A stretch of 64,000 bases of DNA, from NCBI RefSeq assembly GCF_026094475.1, contig NZ_JAPELL010000002.1, positions 124,001 through 188,000 of the forward strand, in the 5' to 3' direction. A program made the position numbers and the translations under genes. Each line of letters opens with the position of its first letter. Within the stretch, counting starts at the first letter, position 1. The notes below the pieces were generated by a model that was not told where the DNA came from, made no database searches, and saw only the letters and a list, made by a program, of their open reading frames with translations. This DNA is from Homoserinimonas sedimenticola (GTDB lineage Bacteria > Actinomycetota > Actinomycetes > Actinomycetales > Microbacteriaceae). Below, in pieces: positions 1 through 10,627 of this stretch.

Positions 1-40
1 TGCCCCCAGCCTTCGGGCAGGCAGCCCGCCGTAGACTGGC

Positions 41-1132
41 ATGGTGAGCACGATCAGCAATGGAAGCCTGGCGAGTCTCGCGACCCCCGTCGTGCCCGAG
101 CGTCGGGAGCGGCTTCGCGACGAACCCGTGGCGGGGGAGAAGCGCGTCGTCCTCGCCGCGCCCCGGGGATACTGCGCGGGTGTCGACCGTGCCGTCGTCG
201 CGGTCGAGAAGGCACTCGAGCACTACGGCGAGCCCGTGTATGTGCGCAAGCAGATCGTCCACAACATCCACGTCGTCTCGACCCTTGAGAAGAAGGGCGC
301 GATCTTCGTCGACGAGGTCGACCAGGTGCCCGAGGGTTCGCACCTTGTGTTCAGCGCTCATGGCGTCTCGCCCGCCGTCGTCAAGGGTGCCGCCGACAGG
401 GCACTCCACTCGATCGACGCGACCTGCCCCCTCGTGACAAAGGTGCACCGCGAGGCAACGCGCTTCTCGCGCGATGACTTCCACATCCTTCTGATCGGTC
501 ACGCGGGCCACGAGGAGGTCGAGGGCACCATGGGGCACGCTCCTGAGCGCACGACCCTTGTCAACAGCCCCGACGAGGCCGCAACGGTCGAGGTGCCCGA
601 TACCGACAAGCTGGTCTGGCTCTCGCAGACCACCCTGAGCGTCGACGAGACGATGGAGACGGTGCGCCGTCTCCGCGAGCGCTTTCCCCACCTGCAAGAT
701 CCACCGAGCGATGACATCTGCTACGCGACGCAGAACCGCCAGGTCGCCGTACGCAAGGTCGCGGAGGACGCCGAGCTCGTCATCGTTGTCGGCTCTGCCA
801 ACAGCTCCAACAGCGTGCGCCTCGTCGAGGTCGCGCTCGAGTACGGCGCCAAAGCCGCCTACCGGGTCGACTACGCAAGCGAGATCAAGCAGGAGTGGCT
901 CGACGGTGTCGCGACGGTCGGCGTGACCTCCGGAGCATCCGTGCCGGAGGTGCTCGTGCAGCAGGTGCTCGACGACCTCGCCGACGCGGGCTACCGCGAT
1001 GTGCAGCAGGTTGTCACGGCCGAGGAGGACCTCATGTTCTCGCTGCCCAAGGAGCTTCGCCGCGACGCCACAGGTCAGCAGGATGCGCGTGCTCTCGGTG
1101 GCCGTCGGAAGCTGGACTGGCAGCTTCAGTGA
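41..1132 (+). CDS. ispH: 4-hydroxy-3-methylbut-2-enyl diphosphate reductase
   Basis: This is the last enzyme of the MEP isoprenoid pathway. It reduces HMBPP to IPP and DMAPP with a [4Fe-4S] cluster in the cytosol. The three cluster cysteines are visible at about C45 ([10 protein letters not shown]), C129 ([11 protein letters not shown]) and C227 (ICYATQNRQ), and the HGVSP and SANSSNS substrate motifs are present. The length of 363 aa includes an N-terminal extension of about 30 residues before the conserved fold, so a later start is possible. The stop overlaps the GTG start of the next gene by four bases, which suggests co-transcription. Confidence 0.97.
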   Translation: MVSTISNGSLASLATPVVPERRERLRDEPVAGEKRVVLAAPRGYCAGVDRAVVAVEKALEHYGEPVYVRKQIVHNIHVVSTLEKKGAIFVDEVDQVPEGSHLVFSAHGVSPAVVKGAADRALHSIDATCPLVTKVHREATRFSRDDFHILLIGHAGHEEVEGTMGHAPERTTLVNSPDEAATVEVPDTDKLVWLSQTTLSVDETMETVRRLRERFPHLQDPPSDDICYATQNRQVAVRKVAEDAELVIVVGSANSSNSVRLVEVALEYGAKAAYRVDYASEIKQEWLDGVATVGVTSGASVPEVLVQQVLDDLADAGYRDVQQVVTAEEDLMFSLPKELRRDATGQQDARALGGRRKLDWQLQ

Positions 1133-1734
1133 GCGACGAGCGGGGGCGGCCCCGACCTGCCTACGGGGAGTATGCGACCCCGGAGGAGGTCGCACGGGCG
1201 CGCGGCATGACCCTCGACGAGTATGAGCGCCACCTCGCATCGATCGCCCCGACCCGCGACGAGGAAGCGACGCCGGATGCTGCATCCGCTCGCCCTTCAG
1301 AGCCCTCACGCTCCTCGGCCCCCGTCGCCCCGCCCCGCTCCGCGCTCGCGAACTCGAACGCGCGGATCGGCGACTGCATTGTCACGATCGCGCTGCTCGC
1401 CTTCGGGCTCCTCAGCGTGGTCACCACCATCCCGGCGCTGCTCGACCTTGGGGAGGGGTTGTCTGCGGCCTTCGCGGCGCAGGGCCTGGGGGCGTACACG
1501 TCGTTCGAGGCTGCGCGCGCGATGGGGGTTGTCGCCATCGTCGTGCAGCTGCTGCTCTGGCTATTGACGCTGGCTCTCTCGATCGGAGCCGTGCGGCGGG
1601 GCCGGTTGTCGTGGTGGATTCCGCTCCTCGGGGGCGTGCTGGCCGTGCTGATCGTGAGCGCACTGGGCCTTGCGGCAATCTTCATCGATCCCGCGTTCAT
1701 GCGGTATGTCGATGAGGTCGCCGTCACCGTCTGA
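1129..1734 (+). CDS. DUF6264 family membrane protein
   Basis: This is a 201-aa protein starting at the GTG that overlaps the ispH stop. The N-terminus ([14 protein letters not shown] near residues 7-20) is the signature of DUF6264, a Microbacteriaceae family of unknown function. A Pro/Ser/Ala-rich linker follows, then about four hydrophobic segments (roughly residues 83-105, 125-145, 150-165 and 170-190) that make the C-terminal half a membrane domain. No catalytic motif is visible. The overlap with ispH suggests translational coupling but does not show a role in isoprenoid synthesis. Confidence 0.85.
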   Translation: MSDERGRPRPAYGEYATPEEVARARGMTLDEYERHLASIAPTRDEEATPDAASARPSEPSRSSAPVAPPRSALANSNARIGDCIVTIALLAFGLLSVVTTIPALLDLGEGLSAAFAAQGLGAYTSFEAARAMGVVAIVVQLLLWLLTLALSIGAVRRGRLSWWIPLLGGVLAVLIVSALGLAAIFIDPAFMRYVDEVAVTV

Positions 1735-1842
1735 TCCTCGGCGATTCTGTGCTCTCTTCCGCGTTGCCCCGAAGTGCACAGACCGTTCCGCCCCGCGTTT
1801 AGGGACATTGTTTCCGCCGATATACCCGCTTAGCCTCGCAAT

Positions 1843-3021
1843 ATGCCCCCCAGAGTGCCCCCGCGCTCGATCGCCGCGGGGTTCCGACTGCAGGCCGTGA
1901 CGCGAGCCGGCTGGGTGCTCGCGGCGCTCGTGCTGCTCGAACACGCCATCGTCACGATCGAATACTTCCTTCGGGTCGACCGACCGCAGCAGATGGTGCT
2001 GCCGGTGCTCACGATCGTGTGCGTCGCGACCGCCCTCGCAATTCTTGCCCTCTCGCCGCACTGGTCGACGGGCATCCTCTATCTCGGGGTGGGCGTCGCC
2101 GCGATCTGCGTCTACATCGCTCTCATGGTCGAGGCAAAAGTCGTGCCCGAGCAGATAATCCTCGTCGGCACGGTCGGCACAGCGGTGGGCCTCGTCGGGG
2201 CGATGTCGGGGGGCGCACTCGGAGGTGCGATCTGGACCTTCTGCGCGGCCCTCCTGGCCCAAGCGGCCGTCATGGGCACCCAGCTGGTGCTGGGAGTGCC
2301 CGTCACTCCCGACTCCTACGCCCTCATCATCGCCTCCGTCTACCTGGTGACCTATCTCGCGATGTGGCGAAACGACCGGATGGGCAGCCGCATCGTCAAC
2401 ACAGAGCCCATCGTCGCCGAGGTTGAGCGCGAAGAGCACGAGCGGCACCGTGAGCGCCAAGCCGCCGTCGTCGTGCACGAGACCGTCCTTCGCGATCTGG
2501 CGCTCATCGCACACGGCCCCCTGCAGCTCACGGACTTCGACCGTGTGCGCCTACGACGAGACCTTGACGAGATCAGGGCATGGCGCACGGAGCCCGCGAA
2601 CGTCGCCTCGCCCACCCCTCGCGACGACTTCTACGACATCATTCGTGAGTTCCAGTGGCGCGGGCTTTCCGTCGACGTCGGCGGTAGCAGTTATGCCCTC
2701 GAACAGCTGGGCGAAGCCGATCGCGAAGCCCTTCTCGGGGCGGTGCGTGCGGCTCTTGATAACGTGCTCGAGCACTCGGGGGAGACGAGGGCCGAAGTAT
2801 TCATTGACCAGGGCTTGGATCGACTCACCGTCATGATCGTCGACGAGGGGAGAGGCTTCCATCTCGACGAGGTCGCCGAAGACCGTTTGGGCCTGAGGAT
2901 GGCGATCATGCGCCGCATCGAGGACCACGGCGGTTCCGCCACCGTGTGGGCGTCGCCGGGAGCGGGTACCTCCGTCGTGATATCTCTCCCCGTCGATGAC
3001 GGGGCGGGGGTCTACGCATGA
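1843..3021 (+). CDS. membrane sensor histidine kinase-like ATP-binding protein
   Basis: This 392-aa protein has about five to six transmembrane segments in residues 20-175, a charged helical linker, and a C-terminal HATPase_c domain. The N box is around N307 (ALDNVLEHS), the G1 box is DEGRGF at about 334-339, the G2 region is LGLRMAI at about 349-355, and PGAGTS is near 372. A HETVLRDL motif puts a candidate phospho-acceptor at H212, as in NarL/DesK-type kinases (HisKA_3-like). No response regulator gene lies nearby. The stop overlaps the start of the next gene by 4 bp, so the two are almost certainly translated together. Sensor function is inferred; the ligand is unknown. Confidence 0.8.
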   Translation: MPPRVPPRSIAAGFRLQAVTRAGWVLAALVLLEHAIVTIEYFLRVDRPQQMVLPVLTIVCVATALAILALSPHWSTGILYLGVGVAAICVYIALMVEAKVVPEQIILVGTVGTAVGLVGAMSGGALGGAIWTFCAALLAQAAVMGTQLVLGVPVTPDSYALIIASVYLVTYLAMWRNDRMGSRIVNTEPIVAEVEREEHERHRERQAAVVVHETVLRDLALIAHGPLQLTDFDRVRLRRDLDEIRAWRTEPANVASPTPRDDFYDIIREFQWRGLSVDVGGSSYALEQLGEADREALLGAVRAALDNVLEHSGETRAEVFIDQGLDRLTVMIVDEGRGFHLDEVAEDRLGLRMAIMRRIEDHGGSATVWASPGAGTSVVISLPVDDGAGVYA

Positions 3022-4163
3022 CCCCGCTGCGCATCGTGGCGACCTCACCCCAGCGCGCCGACCCCCTGACCTGGATCGTCGCATTCAATCTGCCCTTCAT
3101 CATGGCCATATCGACGGGTGTCGGCGGGATCATCATCGCGGTCGTCATGTCCCTTCGTGGGGTCTCGCCGGTCGCCGTCGTGCTCGCGACCGTGCTCTCG
3201 GTGCTCGGCTGCCTTATCGTGCTGAGGGCCGCCCGCCCGCACCGGCCCAACGTGCGTGCTAGCCAGAGCATCCTGCCCGTCCTGCTGGGCGTCGCGAGTC
3301 TCATCGTCTCGGCCGTCGGCCACCGCGGCAGCGACGTGCCCGTGCAGGAGTGGACGGGCACGCTCGGTCTCTGCACCGTCATCATCGCCCTCGTGCCCTA
3401 CACCTCGGCCGCCGTCTTGGCCGCCTGGGGACTGGTCGCTGGGGTCGTCGCGGGGCTCGCGGTGCAATGGGCGTTCCCGATGCCGGATGCTGGCACCTGG
3501 AGCCTCATCCTTGGGGGAGCCGCCCTGCCCCTGCACACGGGCGTCGTCGGCGCCGTCTTCTCGGGAATGGTGGTCGCGTCTGTCGTCCGGTGGCAGGCCC
3601 TGCCCTACGACCGTGAGGAGGCCGATCACCACCCCGCCGCCTTCACGAGTCAACTACGCGAACACGGCACGCCCGTCGCTATCAGCGACGACGTCATCGC
3701 CCTGCTTGAGAAGGTTGCCGATGGTGGCCGAGTCTCCGCGAAACAGCGCACGGATGCTGCCCTGCTCGCCGCGGACATTCGCGCCGATCTGGTGAGCGTG
3801 ATGAACCGCAGCTGGTTGGAGACGATCCCGCAGCATCACCGCCTCGTCGTGGAGGACCCCCACCAGGCCGCCAACCGCATGACGCGGGAGCAGCGCGGTG
3901 CGATCCACGCCCTCATCGCGGCGGCCCTCGACTCGCCCTTCCTCGGCGATGAGCCGCTGCGCATCGAGCTGCGCACACTCGACGACGGCACGACCGCCGT
4001 CGCCATGAGCATGAACATCGACCTGCCGGAGGGCAAGCGAGTCATGATGCTGGCGCCCTACTTCGTCACCCTCAAGGCATCCGTCGACGACATCGAGTGG
4101 GCGGGCGGCGAGCAGCTGCGCATGCGCTTCAAGCTGCCCGCCCCCGAGAAGCCGGAACTCTAG
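3018..4163 (+). CDS. membrane protein with possible degenerate kinase-like C-terminus
   Basis: This 381-aa protein is translationally coupled to the upstream kinase-like gene. Residues 18-190 hold about six hydrophobic segments, mirroring the upstream protein's layout. Residues 195-381 are soluble. A helical part (LREHG...LLEKVADGG...ADIRADL) is followed by HALIAAALDSP, which sits where a kinase N box would be, and then beta-rich sequence, but the DxGxG motif of a working HATPase is absent. I read it as a catalytically dead partner or co-sensor of the upstream protein. That is an inference from layout and coupling; no named family was recognised. Confidence 0.7.
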   Translation: MTPLRIVATSPQRADPLTWIVAFNLPFIMAISTGVGGIIIAVVMSLRGVSPVAVVLATVLSVLGCLIVLRAARPHRPNVRASQSILPVLLGVASLIVSAVGHRGSDVPVQEWTGTLGLCTVIIALVPYTSAAVLAAWGLVAGVVAGLAVQWAFPMPDAGTWSLILGGAALPLHTGVVGAVFSGMVVASVVRWQALPYDREEADHHPAAFTSQLREHGTPVAISDDVIALLEKVADGGRVSAKQRTDAALLAADIRADLVSVMNRSWLETIPQHHRLVVEDPHQAANRMTREQRGAIHALIAAALDSPFLGDEPLRIELRTLDDGTTAVAMSMNIDLPEGKRVMMLAPYFVTLKASVDDIEWAGGEQLRMRFKLPAPEKPEL

Positions 4164-4191
4164 AGGAGGTCTGGGCCGCTGAGCCCTCGTC

Positions 4192-5217
4192 TCAGGAGAC
4201 GGACTTGCCCGCAGAACCCAGCTGTGTCGCGGCCTCAATGACACGCGCCGCCATTGCCGACTCGGCCTTCTTGCCCCAGGAGCGCGGGTCGTAGACCTTC
4301 TTGTTGCCGACCTCGCCGTCAACCTTGAGCACGCCGTCGTAGTTCCGGAACATCGTGTCCGCGATCGAACGGGTGAAGGCGTACTGCGTGTCGGTGTCGA
4401 TGTTCATCTTGATGACACCGTTGCGCACTGCCTCCGCGATCTCGGCGTCGCTCGAGCCGGAGCCACCGTGGAAGACGAGGTCGAGGGGGAGGGCATCCGT
4501 GCCGTACTTGGCGGCAAGGCCTTCTTGGATCTCCTTGAGCAACTCGGGGCGAAGCTTGACGTTGCCCGGCTTATAGACGCCGTGCACGTTGCCGAAAGTC
4601 AGGGCGGCCATGTAGCGGCCCTGCTCACCGAGCCCGAGCGCCTCGACGGTCGCAATGGCGTCGTCGAGCGTCGTGTAGAGGTGCTCGTTGATGTCGTGGC
4701 TCACGCCGTCTTCCTCGCCACCGACAACGCCGATCTCGACCTCGAGGATCGAGTTGATGTTCTTCATGCGCGGCAGGAGTTCCTTCGCAATCGCGAGGTT
4801 CTCGTCGAGCAGCACGGCGGATCCGTCCCACATGTGCGACTGGAAGATCGGTTCGCCGCCGTTCTTGACCGCTTCCTCGCTCGCCTCAATGAGGGGCATG
4901 ACGAAACCGTCGAGCGCGTCCTTGGGGCAGTGGTCGGTGTGCAGAGCGACGTTGATGGGGTAGTTCTTGGCGGCTTCCCGCGCGAATGCGGCGAAGGCGA
5001 GAGCACCGGATGCGCGCGCCTTGACACTCTGGCCGGCCCAGTAGTCGGCGCCGCCCGTGGAGACCTGGATGATGCCGTCGGAGCCGGCCTCCGTGAGGCC
5101 CTGCAGCACCGCGTTGACCGTCTGCGACGACGAGACGTTGATGGCGGGGTAGGCGAAACCACCCTTCTTTGCCTTGTCGAGCATCTCGGCGTACTGGTCG
5201 GGGGTGGCGATGGGCAT
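4192..5217 (-). CDS. fba: class II fructose-bisphosphate aldolase
   Basis: This is a zinc-dependent aldolase that interconverts fructose-1,6-bisphosphate with glyceraldehyde-3-phosphate and DHAP in glycolysis and gluconeogenesis. It has 341 aa, the usual length for the long class II type. Zinc and substrate motifs are recognisable: HTDHCPKDALDGF near residue 95, an FQSHMWDGS region, LTFGNVHGVYKPGN, and VFHGGSGS. The start has a good AAGGAG ribosome site just upstream. The gene is divergent from glpX across 233 bp, so two enzymes acting on the same metabolite share one promoter region. Confidence 0.97.
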   Translation of the reverse strand: MPIATPDQYAEMLDKAKKGGFAYPAINVSSSQTVNAVLQGLTEAGSDGIIQVSTGGADYWAGQSVKARASGALAFAAFAREAAKNYPINVALHTDHCPKDALDGFVMPLIEASEEAVKNGGEPIFQSHMWDGSAVLLDENLAIAKELLPRMKNINSILEVEIGVVGGEEDGVSHDINEHLYTTLDDAIATVEALGLGEQGRYMAALTFGNVHGVYKPGNVKLRPELLKEIQEGLAAKYGTDALPLDLVFHGGSGSSDAEIAEAVRNGVIKMNIDTDTQYAFTRSIADTMFRNYDGVLKVDGEVGNKKVYDPRSWGKKAESAMAARVIEAATQLGSAGKSVS

Positions 5218-5450
5218 AGTGGCTCCTTCACGGCAAACGGATGTTCCGGCCTCGCGCCTTCGAAAGCGCCGCCCTCAGGAGCCCGTGCTCCCTGGACCGG
5301 CCGGTCGGGTAAAAGTCTAGTCAGCATCCCCCCGCTGGGGCAGGGTCGCCCGCTGGATAGACTGGCGGGGGCGCGCGAGCCCCGTCTTCTGCAGCACCCG
5401 CTTTTCGTAGCATCCGCATTCCGCAGCATCCGTCGAGCGAAGGACCACCG

Positions 5451-6440
5451 GTGACGACCGACTCTGACAGCATGATCGCCCATCCCGACCGCAACCTCGC
5501 CATGGAGCTCGTCCGGGCTACCGAGGCGGCCGCCATCCGTGCCTACCCGTGGATCGGCCGCGGCGACAAGCTCGGCGCCGATGGTGCCGCCGTGGATGCG
5601 ATGCGCAAGTTCCTCGGCACCGTTGACTTCGACGGTGTTGTCGTGATCGGCGAGGGCGAGAAGGACGAGGCGCCCATGCTCTTCAACGGGGAGCATGTCG
5701 GCAATGGGAACGGTCCCGCCTGCGACATCGCCGTCGACCCGATAGACGGCACCTCGCTGACGGCGGCGGGGCGTCAGAACGCGATCTCGATGATCGCGGT
5801 CTCCGACCGTGGCACGATGCTCGACGCCTCGTCGGTCTTCTACATGGAGAAGATCGTGACGGGTGCCGAGGGCATCGGCGTCGTCGATATCCGCAAGCCT
5901 ATGGGCGAGAACGTGCGCGCTCTAGCGAAGGCGCTCGGCAAGGATGTGTCGGAACTGCGCGTCGCCGTGCTCGACCGCCCGCGCCACAGCCGCCTGATTG
6001 AAGAGATCCGGGAGGCGGGCGCGGGAACGCGGCTCATGCTCGACGGCGACGTCGCCGGGGGCATCAACGCGGCCCGCTATGAGAGCCGCATCGACATGTG
6101 TGTCGGCACGGGCGGGAGCCCCGAGGGGGTCGCGACGGCCGCCGCGATTAAGGCGCTGGGCGGTTTCATCCAGGGGCGCCTCGCGCCGAAGGACGACGAG
6201 GAGCGCCAGCGTGGCATCGATGCGGGGCTCAAATTCGACCACGTCTATGAGGCAGACGAACTTGTGCGGGGCGACAACACCTTCTTCGTGGCGACGGGTG
6301 TGACCAACGGCGAACTCGTCGCTGGTGTGCAGCGCAAGGGCCCCATCATCCGCACCGAGAGTGTCGTGCTGCGGGCCCGCTCTGGCACCATCCGGCGCGT
6401 GGTGGCTGACCATCTCGTCTCGAAGTGGCTCGACGACTGA
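5451..6440 (+). CDS. glpX: class II fructose-1,6-bisphosphatase
   Basis: It removes the 1-phosphate from fructose-1,6-bisphosphate, the committed gluconeogenic step, and is the main FBPase type in actinobacteria. The 329-aa protein shows the metal-binding DPIDGTSLTAAGRQNA motif near residue 100 and the C-terminal substrate region GGSPEGVATAAAIKALGG. The GTG start is preceded by AAGGAC. It faces away from fba, which makes the substrate of this enzyme during gluconeogenesis, so joint regulation from the shared 233-bp interval is plausible. A short tandem repeat lies just after its stop. Confidence 0.97.
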   Translation: MTTDSDSMIAHPDRNLAMELVRATEAAAIRAYPWIGRGDKLGADGAAVDAMRKFLGTVDFDGVVVIGEGEKDEAPMLFNGEHVGNGNGPACDIAVDPIDGTSLTAAGRQNAISMIAVSDRGTMLDASSVFYMEKIVTGAEGIGVVDIRKPMGENVRALAKALGKDVSELRVAVLDRPRHSRLIEEIREAGAGTRLMLDGDVAGGINAARYESRIDMCVGTGGSPEGVATAAAIKALGGFIQGRLAPKDDEERQRGIDAGLKFDHVYEADELVRGDNTFFVATGVTNGELVAGVQRKGPIIRTESVVLRARSGTIRRVVADHLVSKWLDD

Positions 6441-6466
6441 GTTTCGCGGCGTGAACGGCCTGTTCC

Positions 6467-6517
6467 GTCTGGGCGTGCAACTGCTGCGGATCAGTCTGGG
6501 CGTGCGACTGCTGCGGA
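6467..6517. repeat. two-copy tandem repeat downstream of glpX
   Basis: A 24-bp unit beginning GTCTGGGCGTGC occurs at 6467-6490 and again at 6494-6517 with one base different (A to G), a period of 27 bp. It lies 27 bp after the glpX stop in the glpX-rmuC gap. The 27-bp period keeps a reading frame, but no start or ribosome site supports translation. Function is unknown. Confidence 0.75.
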
Positions 6518-6588
6518 CTCTTCCCACCGGGGTGGTTGAGGCGGACATCGCGGGCTGAGCCCGGTGCACGTTCCCTGTTCCCGCCGGC

Positions 6589-8007
6589 TTAGGCGACGGC
6601 TTCGTCGTCTTCCTCGATGTCGAGGGTTGCCGCTGCGCCGCTGTCTTTGCTGTCGATTGCCGCGTGGAGCGCGAGGTCGCTCTCGCGCAGGGTGAGTTCG
6701 GTGGCGGTGAGCTTCTGAGGCGTGGAGGTGATGGCCTGCGGTTCGGCGACGAGGTCGAGCTTGGTTTCGTCGATGCCGGGGAACTGGCGCGCCGTGACGA
6801 GCACGCGGCTTTCGAGGGAGCTCGCGAACTTGTTGTAGCTGTCGACGGTGCGTTCGATGGCTTTGCGCATGGTGTCGGCGTGACCGGCGAGGGTGCCTAG
6901 CCGCTGGTAGAGCTGGTTGCCGAGGTCGAAGAGTTTCTTGGCCTCATCCGAGACGGCCTGCTGCTGCCATGTGAATGCGACGGTCTTGAGTACGGCCCAG
7001 AGGTTGACGGGGGAGGCGAGGGCGACGCGCTTGCCGAAGGCGTATTCGAGCAGGGCGGGGTCGGCTTCGAGCGCGGAGGAGAGCAGCGATTCGCTGGGGA
7101 TGAAGGCGATCACGAACTCCGGGCTCGCGTCGAGGCCCTCCCAGTAGGTCTTCTTGGCAAGTGCGTCGATGTGCGAGCGCACGGCCTTGACGTGCCGCTC
7201 GATGAGCTGGGTGCGGCGGGCGGCCTCTTCGCCGACGGCGGAAAGGGGGATTTGGCTGGCCTCGATGTAGTGCTCGAGCGGCACCTTGGAGTCGAGGGCG
7301 ATCGACTTGTTGCCGGGAAGGCGCACGACCATGTCGGGGCGACCGGCACCAGCATCCGTTGCGATGCTGTGCTGCGTGTAGAAGTCGACGTACTGCGTGA
7401 GCCCCGCCGATTCGACGATGCGCTTGAGCTGCGTCTCGCCCCACACGCCGCGCGTGCTGTTGGAGCGGAGTGCTGAGGCGAGCTGCTCGGTCGTGACGCG
7501 CAACTGCTCGTCGGAGAGCTGCGCCTGCTTGAGCTGCTCCGCGATCGAGCCGTACTGCGTGCTGCGCTCCCGCTCGAGCTCCGTCACCTTCGCCTGCATC
7601 GTGCGCAAGCTCTCCTGCACGGGCGTGAGGGCCTGCAGCACCTTGCTCTCGGCACGCTCCCGCTCGGCTTGCGCTTGCGCCTCGCTCCGCTGCCGCTCGA
7701 GCAGCTCTCGATGCTGCGACTGCAGGGTCGCCACCTGCTCACTGTGCTGGGATTGCATGCTCGCGATCTGCTCCCGCAGCGCATCCGCCGTCGCCTGCAC
7801 GCTCGCCAGCTGTGACGACAGTTGGGCCTGCACTGCCTGCTCCTGTGCGCGCAGCTCGCCGAGCGCCAGCTGGTGGCGTGCCTCGACGACGGCGGGGTCC
7901 TCGCCCGCCTGAGCCGCCGACGCGCGCCCTCGCATGGCGAAGACGGCGACCCCGACGCCGAGCGCGAGGCCGATGACGAGACCGATGAGCAGCGCGATGA
8001 GGTCCAT
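6589..8007 (-). CDS. rmuC: DNA recombination protein RmuC
   Basis: RmuC-family proteins limit DNA rearrangements at inverted repeats and carry a restriction-endonuclease-like core. The 472-aa protein has one N-terminal membrane anchor (residues 5-25), a long coiled coil (about 45-175, rich in Q, E, A and R heptads), and the RmuC core from about 185 to 420, including RGVWGETQLKRIVE, DMVVRLPGNKSIALDSKVPLEHY and FIPSESLL. The family length is typical. It stands alone, facing away from the small DUF2470 gene. Confidence 0.93.
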   Translation of the reverse strand: MDLIALLIGLVIGLALGVGVAVFAMRGRASAAQAGEDPAVVEARHQLALGELRAQEQAVQAQLSSQLASVQATADALREQIASMQSQHSEQVATLQSQHRELLERQRSEAQAQAERERAESKVLQALTPVQESLRTMQAKVTELERERSTQYGSIAEQLKQAQLSDEQLRVTTEQLASALRSNSTRGVWGETQLKRIVESAGLTQYVDFYTQHSIATDAGAGRPDMVVRLPGNKSIALDSKVPLEHYIEASQIPLSAVGEEAARRTQLIERHVKAVRSHIDALAKKTYWEGLDASPEFVIAFIPSESLLSSALEADPALLEYAFGKRVALASPVNLWAVLKTVAFTWQQQAVSDEAKKLFDLGNQLYQRLGTLAGHADTMRKAIERTVDSYNKFASSLESRVLVTARQFPGIDETKLDLVAEPQAITSTPQKLTATELTLRESDLALHAAIDSKDSGAAATLDIEEDDEAVA

Positions 8008-8076
8008 GTCGCAAGTGTTTCAGGAGCCTCCGACATTGCCGGTTTCTGCGGGGGAAAGTCGTGTCACCATGGACGC

Positions 8077-8361
8077 ATGAGCATCTTCTCGGATGATGTC
8101 GTCGCGTCGATCACGGGATACATGAACGGCAACCAGCCCGACACGACGCTGCTCATCGCGCGCGTGCACGGCAACGCCCCGAAGGCGGAGTCGGCGTTCA
8201 TGCGAGGCTTCGACGAGCACCGCGCCGTCTTCACCGTGACGACGCCCGACGGTGTCGACGATGTGGAGGTGCCCTGGGGTCACACGCTCACCTCACGCGA
8301 CGAGGTGCGCACCGAACTGTTTCGTCTCTTCGAGTCCGCCGTGATCGGCGACGGCACCTGA
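8077..8361 (+). CDS. DUF2470-type small protein
   Basis: This 94-aa protein starts at the ATG of MSIFSDD. Its pattern (residues 7-18 VVASITGYMNGN, then DTTLLIARVHG, then a beta-rich half with VEVPWGHTLTSRDEVR) fits the DUF2470 fold, which in other proteins is attached to haem-utilisation or pyridoxamine-oxidase-like domains. Here it is free-standing. The divergent gap to rmuC is only about 70 bp, so the two may share promoter sequence. The precise role cannot be told from sequence. Confidence 0.8.
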   Translation: MSIFSDDVVASITGYMNGNQPDTTLLIARVHGNAPKAESAFMRGFDEHRAVFTVTTPDGVDDVEVPWGHTLTSRDEVRTELFRLFESAVIGDGT

Positions 8362-8410
8362 GCGCTTCTGGCTGACCGAGCAGTCCGCCAGTCGGGCAGC
8401 CTGTCGGTCG

Positions 8411-9013
8411 TCAGCCGAGCACCATGGGGGCGTGGTCGTCCACCACGACTCCGATGCTCTTGACCCGCGTGCCCGCGATCGTCGCGAGATGCGCGATATC
8501 GGATGCCTCGTGCCGCTTCGCTGCGTGGATCATGATGGCCGCGCACGCCTCAGCATCCGCGAGTGCGTCGTGGTGGCGGAAGTCCTCGAAGCCCGCCGCC
8601 ATCGCTGCGACGGGCAGCCGGTAGGAGTCGAGGTTGTAGGTCTTGCGCGCGACCTGCAGGCTGCACAGGTAATCGAAGGTCGGGACATCCACGAAGGTTG
8701 CGGCGCAGGCTGCCTTGATGACCCCCATATCAAAGCCGGCGTTGTGAGCGACGAGGTGGTCACCCTCGGCGAAGGCCACAAGGTCGGGCAGTTGCTCGAC
8801 CCAGCCGCGGGCATCCGCGCAGTCTTCGGCGACGATGCCGTGGATGCGCGTGTTCCACTCGAGGAACGCGTCGTAGCCGAGCGGCGGCTTGATGTACCAC
8901 GAGGCCGTGTCGACGACCGCGCCGTCGCGCACCTTCACCAGGCCGACCGAGCAGGCGGAGGCGCTGGACGAGTTGGCGGTCTCGAAGTCGATCGCGGTGA
9001 AGTTCAGTGGCAC
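8411..9013 (-). CDS. DnaQ-like 3'-5' exonuclease (DEDDh)
   Basis: This is a 200-aa single-domain exonuclease of the DNA polymerase III epsilon type. Catalytic residues are visible in order: FTAIDFET with D9 and E11 (Exo I), HNAGFDMGV near residue 90 (Exo II), and the late HDALADAEA segment giving the DEDDh histidine and aspartate (Exo III). There is no linked polymerase or helicase domain. Such free proteins occur beside the replicative epsilon subunit and act in proofreading, repair or RNA trimming; which applies here is not shown. Confidence 0.9.
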   Translation of the reverse strand: MPLNFTAIDFETANSSSASACSVGLVKVRDGAVVDTASWYIKPPLGYDAFLEWNTRIHGIVAEDCADARGWVEQLPDLVAFAEGDHLVAHNAGFDMGVIKAACAATFVDVPTFDYLCSLQVARKTYNLDSYRLPVAAMAAGFEDFRHHDALADAEACAAIMIHAAKRHEASDIAHLATIAGTRVKSIGVVVDDHAPMVLG

Positions 9014-9097
9014 TCTTCGATGCTCTCACGGGCCTCCGACGCTCGCGTTCAGCCATGCCGCGCGCTAGGGTGACGAGCAAACGTCAGGGAGGACCGG

Positions 9098-9523
9098 ATG
9101 CGCCGACTCATCGCCTGCGCGGGGCTCGCGCTCGCGGCATCCGCCCTGCTCGTCGGCTGCTCGGGTGGTTCGGGTGTCGCTGTGCTTGACACGGAGCAGA
9201 CCGAGCAGGACGTACGCGTCGTGACGATCAAGGACAGTGTCGACCCGGAGTCGACCCGTCTGCTGGCCGAGCATGAAGGCATCCGCTTCTACCTCGGCAA
9301 GATCGCCGAGGGAGCCGTGCCCCCGCGCAGCCTCTGTCTCACCGCCGTGCCGCTCGACGACCCCTCCCAGGGATTGACGGCGTGCGGGGGCCACGGCGGC
9401 AGTGGCTTCGGAGGCGGAACCTCCGAGTACGACATGGAGTTCGTGCCGGACGGCGGCCATCCCGAACTTGAGGTGGGCGAGGTGCGCGTGCACGAGAACC
9501 TGATCGTGCGGATCAAGGGCTGA
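9098..9523 (+). CDS. small putative lipoprotein
   Basis: This 141-aa protein has a clear lipoprotein signal: a charged N-terminus (MRRLIA), a hydrophobic stretch, and the lipobox LVGC with the modified cysteine at about residue 21. The mature part is short, with a Gly-rich stretch (GGHGGSGFGGG) and no recognised domain. The ribosome site (GGGAGG) is strong. It lies 27 bp before ychF on the same strand, so read-through into ychF is possible. The function is unknown and it is probably exposed on the outer face of the membrane. Confidence 0.8.
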   Translation: MRRLIACAGLALAASALLVGCSGGSGVAVLDTEQTEQDVRVVTIKDSVDPESTRLLAEHEGIRFYLGKIAEGAVPPRSLCLTAVPLDDPSQGLTACGGHGGSGFGGGTSEYDMEFVPDGGHPELEVGEVRVHENLIVRIKG

Positions 9524-9550
9524 CCCTCCGCCACGGTAGCCTTGACTCCC

Positions 9551-10627
<1,077 letters not shown>

